NCBI RefSeq assembly: GCF_031180885.1
Contig: NZ_JAPSLK010000001.1
Location: 723,158 to 787,157, forward strand
Source: Saccharothrix sp.
GTDB taxonomy: Bacteria > Actinomycetota > Actinomycetes > Mycobacteriales > Pseudonocardiaceae
Length of the DNA stretch: 64,000 nt
Reading direction: 5' to 3'
Numbering within the stretch: position 1 is the stretch's first letter; each line of letters begins with the position of its first letter. Below, one piece after another: positions 50,661 through 60,578 of the stretch. Below the pieces are notes generated by a model. The model had not been told where the DNA came from and made no database searches. It saw only the letters and a program-made list of their open reading frames with translations. Both the position numbers and the translations under genes were made by a program.

Positions 50661-53063
50661 TCAACCCCGGCCGGTCCTCAGCCCTTCGACCCGGCCGTGT
50701 CGGGCGTCGTGGGACTTTGCCCCGACGACCCCGAGCACGACGTCCAGCACGGCCAACCCGCCCGCCTTGTCCAGCGGATCGTTGCCGTTCCCGCACTTCG
50801 GCGACTGCACGCAGGACGGGCATCCGGCCGGGCACGTGCAAGCAGCGATGGCCTCCCTCGTAGCGGCCAACCACGGGACCACCGCGGCGAAACCGCGGTC
50901 GGCGAATCCGGCCCCGCCCGGATGACCGTCGTGCACGAACACCGTCGCCTCCCCGGTGTCCTGGTGCAGCGCGGTCGACACCCCGCCGATGTCCCACCGG
51001 TCGCACGTAGCGAACAGGGGTAGCAGGCCGATCGCCGCGTGCTCGGCGGCGTGTAGTGCGCCGGGGACGCGCGCCGGATCCAGACCGGCGCCCCCCGGCG
51101 CACTACCCAACAACCCCTCGTCGACCGTGTACCAGACCGCACGGGTCAGCAGGGTTTGCGTGGGCATGTCCAGCGGCACCGCGTCGATCACCTGGCCCGA
51201 CGGCAGTTTCCGCAGGTAACCCACCACCTGCGAAGTCACCTCGACCTCGCCCAGGCACACCGTCACGCCCTCGAAGATTCGGGACTCCAGCGTCCGCACG
51301 ACGGTGATGTCCTTGGTGTCCCGCGCGGTGGTCGACCACTCCGGCTTCTCCGCGTGCACCAGCGCGATCCCGCTCTCCAGGTCCAGCCGGTCCACCACGT
51401 ACGACTCGCCCTGGTGCAGGTACACCGCCCCGTCGTGCACGGTCCAGCACGCCGCGCCCGGGTCGACGGTGCCGAGCATCCGCCCCGTCTCACCCTCGAC
51501 CACCACGACCTGCTCGCCGCCCGACCCCCGGATGTCGACGTCGGCGTGCGGCCGGTCGTGGGACGTCCAGTACCACCCGTTCGGCCGACGTCGCAGCACC
51601 TTTCGGGCGACCATGTCGTCCAACGCCGCGACCGCCGCCTCCCCGCCGAACGGCTCCAGCGAATCCGAAGTCAACGGCAGCTCCGCCGCCGCGCACGCCA
51701 GGTGCGGCTCCAGCACGTACGGGTTGGTCGGGTCCAGCACGGTCGCCTCGACCGGCCTCTCCAACACGGCCGCCGGGTTGTGCACGAGGTAGGTGTCCAA
51801 CGGGTCGTCGCGCGCCACGAACACCACCAACGCATCCGTGTCACCGGTCCGCCCGGCCCGCCCCGCCTGCTGCCAGAACGACGCCAGCGTCCCCGGGAAG
51901 CCGGCCACCACCACGGCGTCCAAGCCGACGATGTCAACCCCCAGCTCCAACGCGTTGGTGGACGCGACCCCCAACAACTCACCGGACGACAGGGCACGTT
52001 CCAACGCCCGGCGCTCCTCGGGCAGGTAGCCGCCGCGGTAAGCCGCCACCCGCGAGGACAGCTCCGGGTCGATCTCCGCCAACTGCCGCCGCGCCCCGAT
52101 CGCGGTCAACTCCGCCCCGATCCGGGACCGCACGAACGCCAGCGACCGCGCCCCCTCGACCACCAGGTCCGCCAGGATCCGCGCCGTCTCCGCCCCCGCC
52201 GACCGCCGCACCGGAGCGCCGTTCTCCCCCTCCAACTCGTCCAGCAGCGGCGGCTCCCACAGCGCCACCGTCCGCGCGGCACGCGGCGACCCGTCCTCCG
52301 TCACCGCCGCGCACGGCACCCCCGCCAAGCGGGATGCCGAAGCCGCCGGGTCCGCCACCGTCGCCGACGCCAGCACGAACACCGGGTCCGCCCCGTACCG
52401 CTGCGCCACCCGCCGCAGCCGGCGCAGCAGCAGCGCCACGTGCGAGCCGAAAACTCCCCGGTACGAGTGACATTCGTCCACCACGACGAAGGAAAGCTTC
52501 CGGAAGAACCGCATCCACCGGGAGTGGTTCGGCAACACCCCCCGGTGCAGCATGTCGGGGTTGGTGAAGACCCAATTGGCGTGCGCCCGAACCCAGTCGC
52601 GTTCCGCCATCGGCGTGTCCCCGTCGAACGACGCCGCCCGCACCCCGGGAACTCCCAGGGCCTCCACCGACCGCAGTTGGTCCGCGCCCAAAGCCTTCGT
52701 GGGGGACAGGTACAGAGCTGTTGCCTTCGGATCACTGTGAACGGCCGACAGCACCGGCAATTGGTACGCCAGCGACTTCCCGGAAGCGGTGCCCGTCGCC
52801 AGCACGACGTGCTTGCCCTCCCACGCCAACGACGCCGCTTCGGCCTGGTGCCGCCAGGGTTCCGCGACCCCGCGATCGACCAGTGCCTTTACCACATCCG
52901 CGGCGGCCCAAGAGGGCCACGGAACGGTGTCGGCGGGCCTTCGGGGCAGGTCGGCGGTGTGCGTGAGGGGCGATTCCCCGACCGGAACCCCGGCGAGAAC
53001 GCGGTCGAGCAGTCGACGTGCCTGGTTCGCCACAAGGCGCAGCTTCGCACACCCCACCGACAT
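50661..53063 (-). CDS. DEAD/DEAH-box helicase with DUF1998 zinc domain (Rv3649/MrfA-like)
   Basis: The 800-residue protein from ATG 53063 has the Walker A region HVVLATGTASGKSLAYQLPV, the DEAH-type box FVVVDECHSYRGVFGSH (DECH), SAT (VLASATVADP), and the C-terminal helicase part ASTNALELGVDIVGLDAVV with QQAGRAGRTG. The end has CTCPAGCPSCVQSPKCGNGN, a DUF1998 zinc-binding cluster. This is the YprA/MrfA group; Bacillus MrfA is a DNA-repair helicase that acts in mitomycin lesion removal. It matches Rv3649 by order. A longer frame extends to 53255, but MSVGCAKLRLVANQARRLLD is the natural start. Confidence 0.92.
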   Translation of the reverse strand: MSVGCAKLRLVANQARRLLDRVLAGVPVGESPLTHTADLPRRPADTVPWPSWAAADVVKALVDRGVAEPWRHQAEAASLAWEGKHVVLATGTASGKSLAYQLPVLSAVHSDPKATALYLSPTKALGADQLRSVEALGVPGVRAASFDGDTPMAERDWVRAHANWVFTNPDMLHRGVLPNHSRWMRFFRKLSFVVVDECHSYRGVFGSHVALLLRRLRRVAQRYGADPVFVLASATVADPAASASRLAGVPCAAVTEDGSPRAARTVALWEPPLLDELEGENGAPVRRSAGAETARILADLVVEGARSLAFVRSRIGAELTAIGARRQLAEIDPELSSRVAAYRGGYLPEERRALERALSSGELLGVASTNALELGVDIVGLDAVVVAGFPGTLASFWQQAGRAGRTGDTDALVVFVARDDPLDTYLVHNPAAVLERPVEATVLDPTNPYVLEPHLACAAAELPLTSDSLEPFGGEAAVAALDDMVARKVLRRRPNGWYWTSHDRPHADVDIRGSGGEQVVVVEGETGRMLGTVDPGAACWTVHDGAVYLHQGESYVVDRLDLESGIALVHAEKPEWSTTARDTKDITVVRTLESRIFEGVTVCLGEVEVTSQVVGYLRKLPSGQVIDAVPLDMPTQTLLTRAVWYTVDEGLLGSAPGGAGLDPARVPGALHAAEHAAIGLLPLFATCDRWDIGGVSTALHQDTGEATVFVHDGHPGGAGFADRGFAAVVPWLAATREAIAACTCPAGCPSCVQSPKCGNGNDPLDKAGGLAVLDVVLGVVGAKSHDARHGRVEGLRTGRG

Positions 53064-53270
53064 CACGGTTGCTTCCTGCGTGGATAACGGTGTGTGCACG
53101 GATCGGGACGCGGTGTCAGAAGCTTGCGCGCTATGAATAGACTCCGCCGCTATCGCATCCAATGAGGGATGCGTCACGTTGTGACGGTGCCGACACCTCG
53201 CGGTGGCGCCGGTGCCGGCGCAACGCGGTGCTTCCCGCCGTTGGGCTTGGAACACTCACCAGGAGGACGG

Positions 53271-55583
53271 ATGTCCCGGCAATTCCTCGCGGAGGGCCTC
53301 GAGCTCTCCGGAGGTGACCAGGGCCTAGTCGCCGTGGTCGCCGTGGTCGCCCTGGCTGCCCTAGCCATTGGTTACCTGCTTCTTCGGGAGGTGCTGGCCG
53401 CCGGCCAGGGCACCGCGAAGATGCAGGACATCGCCAAGGCGGTTCAAGAGGGCGCAGCGGCTTACCTCAACCGGCAGTTCCGCACGCTCGGCATCTTCGT
53501 CGTGATCGTGTTCGCGCTGCTGTTCCTGCTCCCCGCTGAGGACACCGGGGAACGCATCGGCAGGTCGCTGTTCTTCATCGTGGGCGCGGCGTTCTCCGCC
53601 GTGATCGGCTACCTCGGCATGTGGCTGTCCACCCGCGCGAACGTGCGCGTCGCGGCGGCGGCGAAGGAGACGGGTGGCCGCGAGAAGGCCATGCGCATCG
53701 CCTTCCGCACCGGTGGCGTGGTCGGCATGTTCACCGTCGGCCTCGGCCTGTTCGGCGCGGCGCTGGTGGTGCTCGTCTACACCGGTCAGGCCCCGAAGGT
53801 GTTGGAGGGCTTCGGGTTCGGAGCGGCGCTGCTCGCGATGTTCATGCGCGTCGGCGGCGGCATCTTCACCAAGGCCGCGGACGTCGGCGCGGACCTCGTC
53901 GGCAAGGTGGAGCAGAACATCCCCGAGGACGACCCGCGCAACGCGGCGACCATCGCGGACAACGTCGGCGACAACGTGGGCGACTGCGCCGGCATGGCGG
54001 CCGACCTGTTCGAGTCCTACGCGGTCACCCTGGTCGCGTCGCTGATCCTGGGCACCGCCGCGTTCGGCGCGCAGGGCCTGCTGTTCCCGCTGATCGTCCC
54101 GGCGATCGGTGTGCTCACGGCGGTCATCGGCGTCTACATCACCAGCGCCCGCGCCGGTGAGAACGGCCTGACCGCGATCAACCGCTCGTTCTACATCTCG
54201 GCGGTCATCTCGGCCGTCCTGTGCACGATCGCGGCGTTCGTCTACCTGCCCAGCTCGTTCGGCGAGCTGGACGGCGTGTCCGACGCGATCAAGTCCACCT
54301 CGGGCAACCCGGCGCTGATCGCGGCCGTCGCGGTGATCATCGGCATCGTGCTGGCGGGCGTCATCCTGTGGCTGACCGGCTACTTCACCGGCACCGAGCA
54401 CAAGCCGGTCAAGGACGTCGGCAAGACCTCGCTGACCGGCGCGGCGACCGTCATCCTGTCCGGCATCTCGGTCGGCTTCGAGTCGGCGGTCTACACGGCG
54501 CTGGTCATCGGCGGCGCGGTGTACGGCGCGTTCCTGCTGTCCGGTTCGGTGGTCGTGGCGCTGTTCGCGGTGGCCCTGGCCGGCTGCGGCCTGCTGACCA
54601 CGGTCGGCGTCATCGTCGCCATGGACACCTTCGGCCCGGTCTCGGACAACGCGCAGGGCATCGCCGAGATGTCCGGCGACGTGGACGGCGAGGGCGCGCA
54701 GATCCTCACCGAGCTGGACGCGGTGGGCAACACCACCAAGGCCATCACCAAGGGCATCGCGATCGCCACCGCCGTGCTGGCGGCGACCGCGCTGTTCGGC
54801 TCCTACCGGGACGCCATCGAGCAGGCCCTGGCGGACGTGAAGGTCGGCCTGGAGGGCCTGCCGGTGTCGTTCTCCAACCTGGTGTTCTCGCCGAACGTGC
54901 TGGTCGGCGTCGGTATCGGCGCGGCTGTGGTGTTCATGTTCTCCGGTCTCGCGGTCAACGCGGTGACCCGGGCGGCGGGCGCGATCGTGTTCGAGGTGCG
55001 CCGCCAGTTCCGCGACAACCCGGGGATCATGGACGGCTCGGTCAAGCCGGAGTACGGCAAGGTCGTCGACATCTGCACCAAGGACTCGCTGCGCGAGCTG
55101 GCCACGCCGGGCCTGCTGGCGGTCATGGCCCCGATCGCGGTCGGCTTCGGCCTCGGCGTCGGCCCGCTGGCCGGCTACCTGGCGGGCGCCATCGCGACCG
55201 GCACCCTGATGGCGATCTTCCTGGCCAACTCCGGTGGCGCCTGGGACAACGCGAAGAAACTGGTCGAGGACGGCAACCACGGCGGCAAGGGCTCCGACGC
55301 CCACGCGGCCACCGTCATCGGCGACACCGTCGGCGACCCGTTCAAGGACACCGCCGGTCCGGCCATCAACCCGCTGATCAAGGTGATGAACCTGGTGTCG
55401 GTGCTGATCGCGCCGGCCATCGTCACCTTCTCGGTGGGCGAGACCGCGTCGGCGGGCGTCCGGTACTCCATCGCCGTCGTGGCCGCGGTGATCATCGTGG
55501 CGGCGGTCGTGGTGTCGAAGCGGCGCGGCACGGCCATCGCCGAGTCGCCCGCGGAGGCCGCCGTGTCCAACGGCGCGGCCTGA
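53271..55583 (+). CDS. hppA: Membrane-bound proton-pumping pyrophosphatase
   Basis: The 770-residue protein from ATG 53271 follows AGGAGG and has about 16 membrane helices. Hallmarks are DVGADLVGKVE, DNVGDNVGDCAGMAADLFES and the C-terminal DTVGDPFKDTAGPAINPLIK, the pyrophosphate and magnesium sites. The motif GNTTKAITKG has Lys where K+-dependent enzymes have Ala, which marks a potassium-independent proton pump. It hydrolyses pyrophosphate and exports H+. A terminator follows. In M. tuberculosis a cold-shock gene sits here, so this is lineage-specific. Confidence 0.96.
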   Translation: MSRQFLAEGLELSGGDQGLVAVVAVVALAALAIGYLLLREVLAAGQGTAKMQDIAKAVQEGAAAYLNRQFRTLGIFVVIVFALLFLLPAEDTGERIGRSLFFIVGAAFSAVIGYLGMWLSTRANVRVAAAAKETGGREKAMRIAFRTGGVVGMFTVGLGLFGAALVVLVYTGQAPKVLEGFGFGAALLAMFMRVGGGIFTKAADVGADLVGKVEQNIPEDDPRNAATIADNVGDNVGDCAGMAADLFESYAVTLVASLILGTAAFGAQGLLFPLIVPAIGVLTAVIGVYITSARAGENGLTAINRSFYISAVISAVLCTIAAFVYLPSSFGELDGVSDAIKSTSGNPALIAAVAVIIGIVLAGVILWLTGYFTGTEHKPVKDVGKTSLTGAATVILSGISVGFESAVYTALVIGGAVYGAFLLSGSVVVALFAVALAGCGLLTTVGVIVAMDTFGPVSDNAQGIAEMSGDVDGEGAQILTELDAVGNTTKAITKGIAIATAVLAATALFGSYRDAIEQALADVKVGLEGLPVSFSNLVFSPNVLVGVGIGAAVVFMFSGLAVNAVTRAAGAIVFEVRRQFRDNPGIMDGSVKPEYGKVVDICTKDSLRELATPGLLAVMAPIAVGFGLGVGPLAGYLAGAIATGTLMAIFLANSGGAWDNAKKLVEDGNHGGKGSDAHAATVIGDTVGDPFKDTAGPAINPLIKVMNLVSVLIAPAIVTFSVGETASAGVRYSIAVVAAVIIVAAVVVSKRRGTAIAESPAEAAVSNGAA

Positions 55584-55595
55584 CGATCGGCTGAA

Positions 55596-55630
55596 GAAGC
55601 GGGCGTCCTCCACTCGGGGGCGCCCGCTTC
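55596..55630 (+). terminator. Hairpin terminator after hppA
   Basis: GAAGCGGGCG (55596-55605) pairs perfectly with CGCCCGCTTC (55621-55630), 13 bp after the stop codon. Confidence 0.75.
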
Positions 55631-55695
55631 GGCGTGTGGAGGTGTGGTTGCTTGGGCACACTGGACCTGCCGGTGTTCGAGAGGAAGTGGACGTG

Positions 55696-56274
55696 ATGAG
55701 GTTCCGCCTGGTCGTGGTGACCGCTGCCGCGCTGGTAGCGGCCGGGTGCTCGTCGAACGGCGACGGGGCGCCCGGGCCCACGGGGACGTCGTCGCCCTCC
55801 GCGGACGCCGTCGCCTGGATGGACAAGGTGTGCTCGGCCTCCACGGCGTTCGTCACGGTGGAGAAGACGCCGCCCAAGCTCGACGCCAACGACCCCGCCA
55901 AGCTGAAGGCCGACATGAGCGCCTACATGGCGCAGCTCGCGGACGCGTTCAACAAGACCGCGACCCAGTTGAAGGAGGTCGGGCCGTCGCCGGTCGCGGG
56001 CGGTGACGAGCAGGTGACCAAGATGGCGGAGACGTTCGCCGGCATCGGCAAGTCGTTCACCGACGCCAAGGCGGCCGTGGACGCGGCGGACGCCAACGAC
56101 CCCATGGGCGGGCTCCAGGCGGCCGGTGACGCCATCGCGCGGCTGGAGCAGTTCGTGGAGCCCCTGAAGGCGCTGGAGGCCACGCCCGAGCTGCGTGAGG
56201 CCGCGGAGCAGGCCACGTCCTGCCAGAGCCTGCGCACGCTGAAGCCGTCGGTGGGCGCCACCCCGACGTCGTGA
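55696..56274 (+). CDS. Lipoprotein of unknown function
   Basis: The 192-residue protein from ATG 55696 has a signal peptide with lipobox LVAAGCSS, so the cysteine should be lipid-modified. The mature part is helical with DAVAWMDKVCSASTAFVTVE and YMAQLADAFNKTATQLKEVG, and cysteines near both ends (VCSAS, ATSCQSL) that may form a disulfide. The next gene encodes a similar lipoprotein with the same length, leader and paired cysteines, so they look like an old duplication. The function is unknown, and the pair is near hppA only by order. Confidence 0.85.
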   Translation: MRFRLVVVTAAALVAAGCSSNGDGAPGPTGTSSPSADAVAWMDKVCSASTAFVTVEKTPPKLDANDPAKLKADMSAYMAQLADAFNKTATQLKEVGPSPVAGGDEQVTKMAETFAGIGKSFTDAKAAVDAADANDPMGGLQAAGDAIARLEQFVEPLKALEATPELREAAEQATSCQSLRTLKPSVGATPTS

Positions 56275-56321
56275 GGCGGTAGGTTGCGGCCCGTCACATA
56301 GCCGACTTGGGGGGAACCCTC

Positions 56322-56918
56322 GTGAAGAAGACCATCGCCGCGGCCGGTGTGCTGGCGGCGGCCCTCGTGACCGGCGCGTGCTCCGGTTCCGGGTCCGGCG
56401 GCACCTCCGCGGCGCCGACGACCACGACCACGACCGCCGCGGCCGCGGACCCGGTGAAGTGGACGGGCACGTTCTGCAAGGGCATCTCGCCCACCGCCGA
56501 GGCCATCGTCGAGCTGCTGAAGACCGTGCTCAGCGGCCAGTCCGACCCGGCCGCGCAGAAGGCCGCGCTGCTGGCGTACGCCGAGAAGGGCGGCTCGGCG
56601 CTGACCGACGCGGCCAAGGAGCTGGAGGGCCTCGGCGCACCGTCGGAGAAGGCGAAGGCCCTGCACGACGAGGTCGTGAAGTTCTTCACCGACTCGGGCG
56701 CGCAGCTGGAGAAGGCGGCGAAGGAGCTGGAGAAGCTCGACCCGAACGACCCGGACTTCGCGACCAAGCTGGAGCAGATCGGCGGCGAGGACGCGGACCC
56801 GAGCAAGCTCCAGGCCCAGGTCGACAAGCTGAAGAACGACCCGGAGCTGAGCCAGGCGTTCCAGAAGGCCCCGGAGTGCGTCGAAATGGGAGAAAAGCTC
56901 AAGAGCCTCGGCGGCTGA
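56322..56918 (+). CDS. Lipoprotein of unknown function, paralogue of the preceding gene
   Basis: The 198-residue protein from GTG 56322 has signal sequence and lipobox LVTGACSG, then a Thr-rich linker (TTTTTTAAAADP). The mature domain is helical, with GTFCKGISPTAEAIVELLKT, DAAKELEGLGAPSEKAKALH and the C-terminal FQKAPECVEMGEKLKS; its two cysteines align with those of the upstream lipoprotein. GGGGGAACCC before the start gives a weak ribosome site. Function unknown. Confidence 0.85.
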   Translation: MKKTIAAAGVLAAALVTGACSGSGSGGTSAAPTTTTTTAAAADPVKWTGTFCKGISPTAEAIVELLKTVLSGQSDPAAQKAALLAYAEKGGSALTDAAKELEGLGAPSEKAKALHDEVVKFFTDSGAQLEKAAKELEKLDPNDPDFATKLEQIGGEDADPSKLQAQVDKLKNDPELSQAFQKAPECVEMGEKLKSLGG

Positions 56919-57002
56919 GTTGGAGCGCGCCTTTTATTCCAGCTGAAGATCGCCCGGTCGGGGCTAGTGTGTCCTCGAACGTGTGTTCTACGCTGCGGGG
57001 CC

Positions 57003-57662
57003 GTGGGGCAACTGTCCTTCTTCTCGGCCGAGGCGCGGCAGCCCTGTGTCGCGGACCTGGCCGGCCTGCTCTGCGGGCCCGGCCGGGCCGTGGGGTTCGC
57101 GCGGGGCCGGGCCGCCCGGATCGCCGTGCCGCTGGACGAGCGGTGGCGCGGGTCCGCGCTGGTGGCTGCCCTGGGCGAGCGGAACGTGCAGGCCAGGGTG
57201 GCCCTCGTGCCGCCGCCCGCGGTCGAGGAGGAGCCCCGGGACCCCGAAGCCGTCGACGTGACGGAAGAGTCTGAACCGGTCGAGGTGGAGCCGCCGCCGG
57301 ACGTGTGGGAGGTCGCCACGCCGTTCCGCACGGACCTCGCCGGACTGGCCGCGCAGTGGGGTGAGGGCGGCGCCAAACTCGTGCCGCCGGATTTCACCCT
57401 GCACGGTGGGGTACTCCGCATGTGGGCGCTCGCGTCCGGCCGTTGGGCCGAGTCCGGGTACGTGCTCGGGCTGGACCCGTGCGCCCCCGACACGCACGAA
57501 CCGCTGCAAAAGGCGTTGGCGTCCTCGGGGCTGCCGGCCACACTGCTCAAGTCCGGCGGTCCGGCGCTCCGGGTCGTGGGCAGGCGGCGGTTGGAGCGCC
57601 TCGCGGAGCTGGTCGGCCGCGCCCCGCGCGGGGTCGGCGAACGGACGTGGCCCGCCGCGTAG
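57003..57662 (+). CDS. Conserved protein of unknown function (Rv3647c-like)
   Basis: The 219-residue protein from GTG 57003 has two similar halves: QPCVADLAGLLCGPGRAVGF and PPDFTLHGGVLRMWALASGR, and an ending RVVGRRRLERLAELVGRAPR reminiscent of the LAGLIDADG-like helical end of WhiA. It lies just before topA, as Rv3647c does in M. tuberculosis. No catalytic motif is visible. A GTG 12 codons downstream of the open-frame start was chosen as it begins with VGQLSFFSAEARQP. Confidence 0.75.
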   Translation: MGQLSFFSAEARQPCVADLAGLLCGPGRAVGFARGRAARIAVPLDERWRGSALVAALGERNVQARVALVPPPAVEEEPRDPEAVDVTEESEPVEVEPPPDVWEVATPFRTDLAGLAAQWGEGGAKLVPPDFTLHGGVLRMWALASGRWAESGYVLGLDPCAPDTHEPLQKALASSGLPATLLKSGGPALRVVGRRRLERLAELVGRAPRGVGERTWPAA

Positions 57663-57788
57663 CGGTCCTCCTGCCGAGCGATCGGGCACAGTTGTGTCAC
57701 CCTGTCCCGACCGGGGCTGCCCCGGCGGCGACACGGGACAGTGCACACTGGCGGGTCGGGACACAGTGTTCGGAGAGAGCGGGACGGC

Positions 57789-60563
57789 GTGGCTGGATCG
57801 ACACGGGCGAGGAAGACCAACGGGGACTCGGCAGGCGGCAATCGGCGGTTGGTGATCGTCGAGTCGCCCGCCAAGGCGCGCAAGATCGCGTCGTACCTCG
57901 GCAACGGCTTCGTCGTGGAGTCATCCAAGGGGCACATCCGCGACCTGCCCCGCGGCGCCGCCGACGTGCCCGCGAAGTACAAGGGCCAGCCGTGGGCGCG
58001 GCTCGGGGTGGACGTCGACCACGACTTCGAGCCCCTCTACGTCGTCACGCCGGACAAGAAGTCGACCGTCGCGGAGCTGAAAGAGCTGCTCAAGGACGTC
58101 GATGAGCTGTACCTCGCGACAGACGGCGACCGCGAGGGCGAAGCCATCGCGTGGCACCTGCTGGACACCCTGAAGCCGAAGGTCCCGGTCCGGCGGATGG
58201 TGTTCCACGAGATCACCGAGCCCGCGATCCGCGCCGCCGCCGCGAACCCCCGCGACCTCGACCAGGACCTGGTCGACGCCCAGGAGACCCGCCGCATCCT
58301 GGACCGCCTCTACGGCTACGAGGTCAGCCCCGTGCTGTGGAAGAAGGTCATGCCGAAGCTGTCGGCGGGCCGGGTGCAGTCCGTGGCGACCCGGATCGTG
58401 GTCGAGCGCGAGCGCGAGCGGATGAAGTTCGTCACGGCCTCGTACTGGGACGTGTCCGCGGTCATGGACGCCGGCGAGGACGCCACGCCCCGCACGTTCG
58501 GCGCGCGCATGGTCGCCGTGGACGGGGTCCGCCTCGCCGCCGGCCGCGACTTCGGCCCCGACGGGCGGCTGAAGGAGGGCACCGAGGTCCGCGTGCTGGA
58601 CGAGGCGCAGGCCCGCGCGATCGCGGACGGCCTGGTCAACGCCCGGATGACGGTCGCCTCGGTCGAGGAGAAGCCGTACACGCGCAAGCCGTACGCGCCG
58701 TTCATGACCTCGACGCTCCAGCAGGAAGCGGGCCGCAAGCTGCGGTTCTCCGCCGACCGCACCATGCGCACCGCGCAGAAGCTGTACGAGAACGGCTACA
58801 TCACCTACATGCGCACCGACAGCACCACGCTGTCGGAGACGGCCATCGCCGCCGCCCGCGCCCAGGCCACGGAGCTGTACGGCAGCCAGTACGTGTCCAA
58901 GGAGCCCCGCCAGTACAACCGGAAGGTCAAGAACGCCCAGGAGGCGCACGAGGCCATCCGACCGGCCGGTGAGGTGTTCCGCACGCCCGGCCAGGTGGCC
59001 CGCGAGCTGGACTCCGACGAGTTCAAGCTCTACGAGCTGATCTGGCAGCGCACGATCGCCTCCCAGATGGCCGACGCGCGCGGCAACACGACCAGCGTCC
59101 GGATCACCGGTCGCACCGCGGGCGGCGAGGAGGTCACCTTCGCCGCGTCCGGCCGCACCATCACCTTCGCCGGCTTCCTGAAGGCCTACGTCGAGACGGT
59201 GGACGCCGAGGCCGGCGGCGAGTCCGACGACGCCGAGTCGCGGCTGCCGCAACTGGTCAAGGACCAGGCGCTGACCGCCGCCGAGCTGTCCGCGGACGGG
59301 CACTCCACGTCGCCGCCGCCGCGGTTCACCGAAGCCAGCCTGATCAAGACGATGGAGGAGCTGGGGATCGGGCGGCCGTCCACGTACGCCTCGATCATCA
59401 GCACCATCCAGGACCGCGGCTACGTGTGGAAGAAGGGCTCCGCCCTGGTGCCGTCCTGGGTGGCGTTCGCCGTGGTCGGGCTGCTGGAGCGGCACTTCGG
59501 CCGGCTGGTGGACTACGACTTCACCGCCGCGCTGGAGGACGAGCTGGACGGCATCGCCGCCGGCCGCCAGGAGCGCACGACGTGGCTGTCCGGGTTCTAC
59601 TTCGGCGGCAACGTCGGCCCCGAGTCGTCGGTGGGCCGGTCCGGCGGGTTGAAGAAGCTGGTCGGGTCGAGCGTCGAGGAGATCGACGCGCGCGAGGTGA
59701 ACTCGATCCCGCTGTTCGTGGACGCCGACGGCAACACCGTCGTGGTCCGCGTCGGCCGGTACGGGCCGTACCTGGAGCGCGAGGTCGAGGGCGTGTCGCA
59801 GCGGGCGAACCTGCCCGACGACCTGCCGCCGGACGAGCTGGACCGGGAGATCGCGGAGAAGCTGTTCGCGACCCCGCAGGAGGGGCGTTCGCTCGGGGTC
59901 GACCCGGTCAGCGGGCACGAGATCGTGGCCAAGGAGGGCCGCTTCGGGCCGTACGTGACCGAGGTCCTGCCGGAGGCGCCGGACGGCAAGAAGGCGCCGA
60001 AGCCGCGCACCGGGTCGCTGTTCAAGTCCATGTCGCTGGAGACGGTGACGTTGGACGAGGCCCTCAAGCTGCTGTCGCTGCCGCGCGTGGTGGGCAAGGA
60101 CCCGGAGACGGGTGCCGAGATCACCGCGCAGAACGGCCGGTACGGGCCGTACCTGAAGAAGGGCACCGACTCGCGGTCGTTGACCAGCGAGGACCAGCTG
60201 TTCACGGTCACCCTCGACGAGGCGCTGAAGATCTACGCGGAGCCGAAGAAGCGGGGTCGGGCCGCCGCCGCGCCGCCGTTGAAGGAGCTGGGCGCGGACC
60301 CGGTGTCCGGCAAGCCGATGGTGGTCAAGGAGGGCCGGTTCGGGCCTTACGTGACCGACGGTGAGACGAACGCGTCGCTGCGCAAGTCCGACAGCGTCGA
60401 GGGGCTGACCGACGAGCGGGCGGCCGAGCTGCTGGCGGAGAAGCGGGCCAAGGGGCCGGTGACGAAGAAGAAGACGGCGGCCAAGTCGACGGCGAAGACG
60501 ACGGCGAAGTCGACGACCAAGTCGACGACCCGGAAGAAGACGCCGGCCAAGTCGAAGAGCTAG
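57789..60563 (+). CDS. topA: DNA topoisomerase I
   Basis: The 924-residue enzyme from GTG 57789 relaxes negative supercoils. The TOPRIM domain starts at LVIVESPAKARKIASYLG, with LATDGDREGEAIAWHL (metal acids). The active-site tyrosine is Tyr340 in GYITYMRTDST. Four repeats of FGPYVTE/YGPYLK type form the C-terminal domain (residues about 650-880), in place of zinc fingers, as in mycobacterial TopA. The tail is Lys/Thr-rich (KKKTAAKSTAKTTAKSTTKS), which aids processivity. Synteny with Rv3646c is complete. Confidence 0.97.
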   Translation: MAGSTRARKTNGDSAGGNRRLVIVESPAKARKIASYLGNGFVVESSKGHIRDLPRGAADVPAKYKGQPWARLGVDVDHDFEPLYVVTPDKKSTVAELKELLKDVDELYLATDGDREGEAIAWHLLDTLKPKVPVRRMVFHEITEPAIRAAAANPRDLDQDLVDAQETRRILDRLYGYEVSPVLWKKVMPKLSAGRVQSVATRIVVERERERMKFVTASYWDVSAVMDAGEDATPRTFGARMVAVDGVRLAAGRDFGPDGRLKEGTEVRVLDEAQARAIADGLVNARMTVASVEEKPYTRKPYAPFMTSTLQQEAGRKLRFSADRTMRTAQKLYENGYITYMRTDSTTLSETAIAAARAQATELYGSQYVSKEPRQYNRKVKNAQEAHEAIRPAGEVFRTPGQVARELDSDEFKLYELIWQRTIASQMADARGNTTSVRITGRTAGGEEVTFAASGRTITFAGFLKAYVETVDAEAGGESDDAESRLPQLVKDQALTAAELSADGHSTSPPPRFTEASLIKTMEELGIGRPSTYASIISTIQDRGYVWKKGSALVPSWVAFAVVGLLERHFGRLVDYDFTAALEDELDGIAAGRQERTTWLSGFYFGGNVGPESSVGRSGGLKKLVGSSVEEIDAREVNSIPLFVDADGNTVVVRVGRYGPYLEREVEGVSQRANLPDDLPPDELDREIAEKLFATPQEGRSLGVDPVSGHEIVAKEGRFGPYVTEVLPEAPDGKKAPKPRTGSLFKSMSLETVTLDEALKLLSLPRVVGKDPETGAEITAQNGRYGPYLKKGTDSRSLTSEDQLFTVTLDEALKIYAEPKKRGRAAAAPPLKELGADPVSGKPMVVKEGRFGPYVTDGETNASLRKSDSVEGLTDERAAELLAEKRAKGPVTKKKTAAKSTAKTTAKSTTKSTTRKKTPAKSKS

Positions 60564-60578
60564 CGGGATGATGCGGCG

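Noticed and set aside
53155-53186. Two small inverted repeats upstream of hppA as a Crp site
   Set aside because: CGTCAC-n3-GTGACG has the wrong half-site order and spacing for a Crp/GlxR operator.
53361-55916. An 851-codon minus-strand frame over hppA
   Set aside because: It is antisense to a 16-helix pyrophosphatase with all catalytic motifs; the translation is repetitive Asp/His/Arg.
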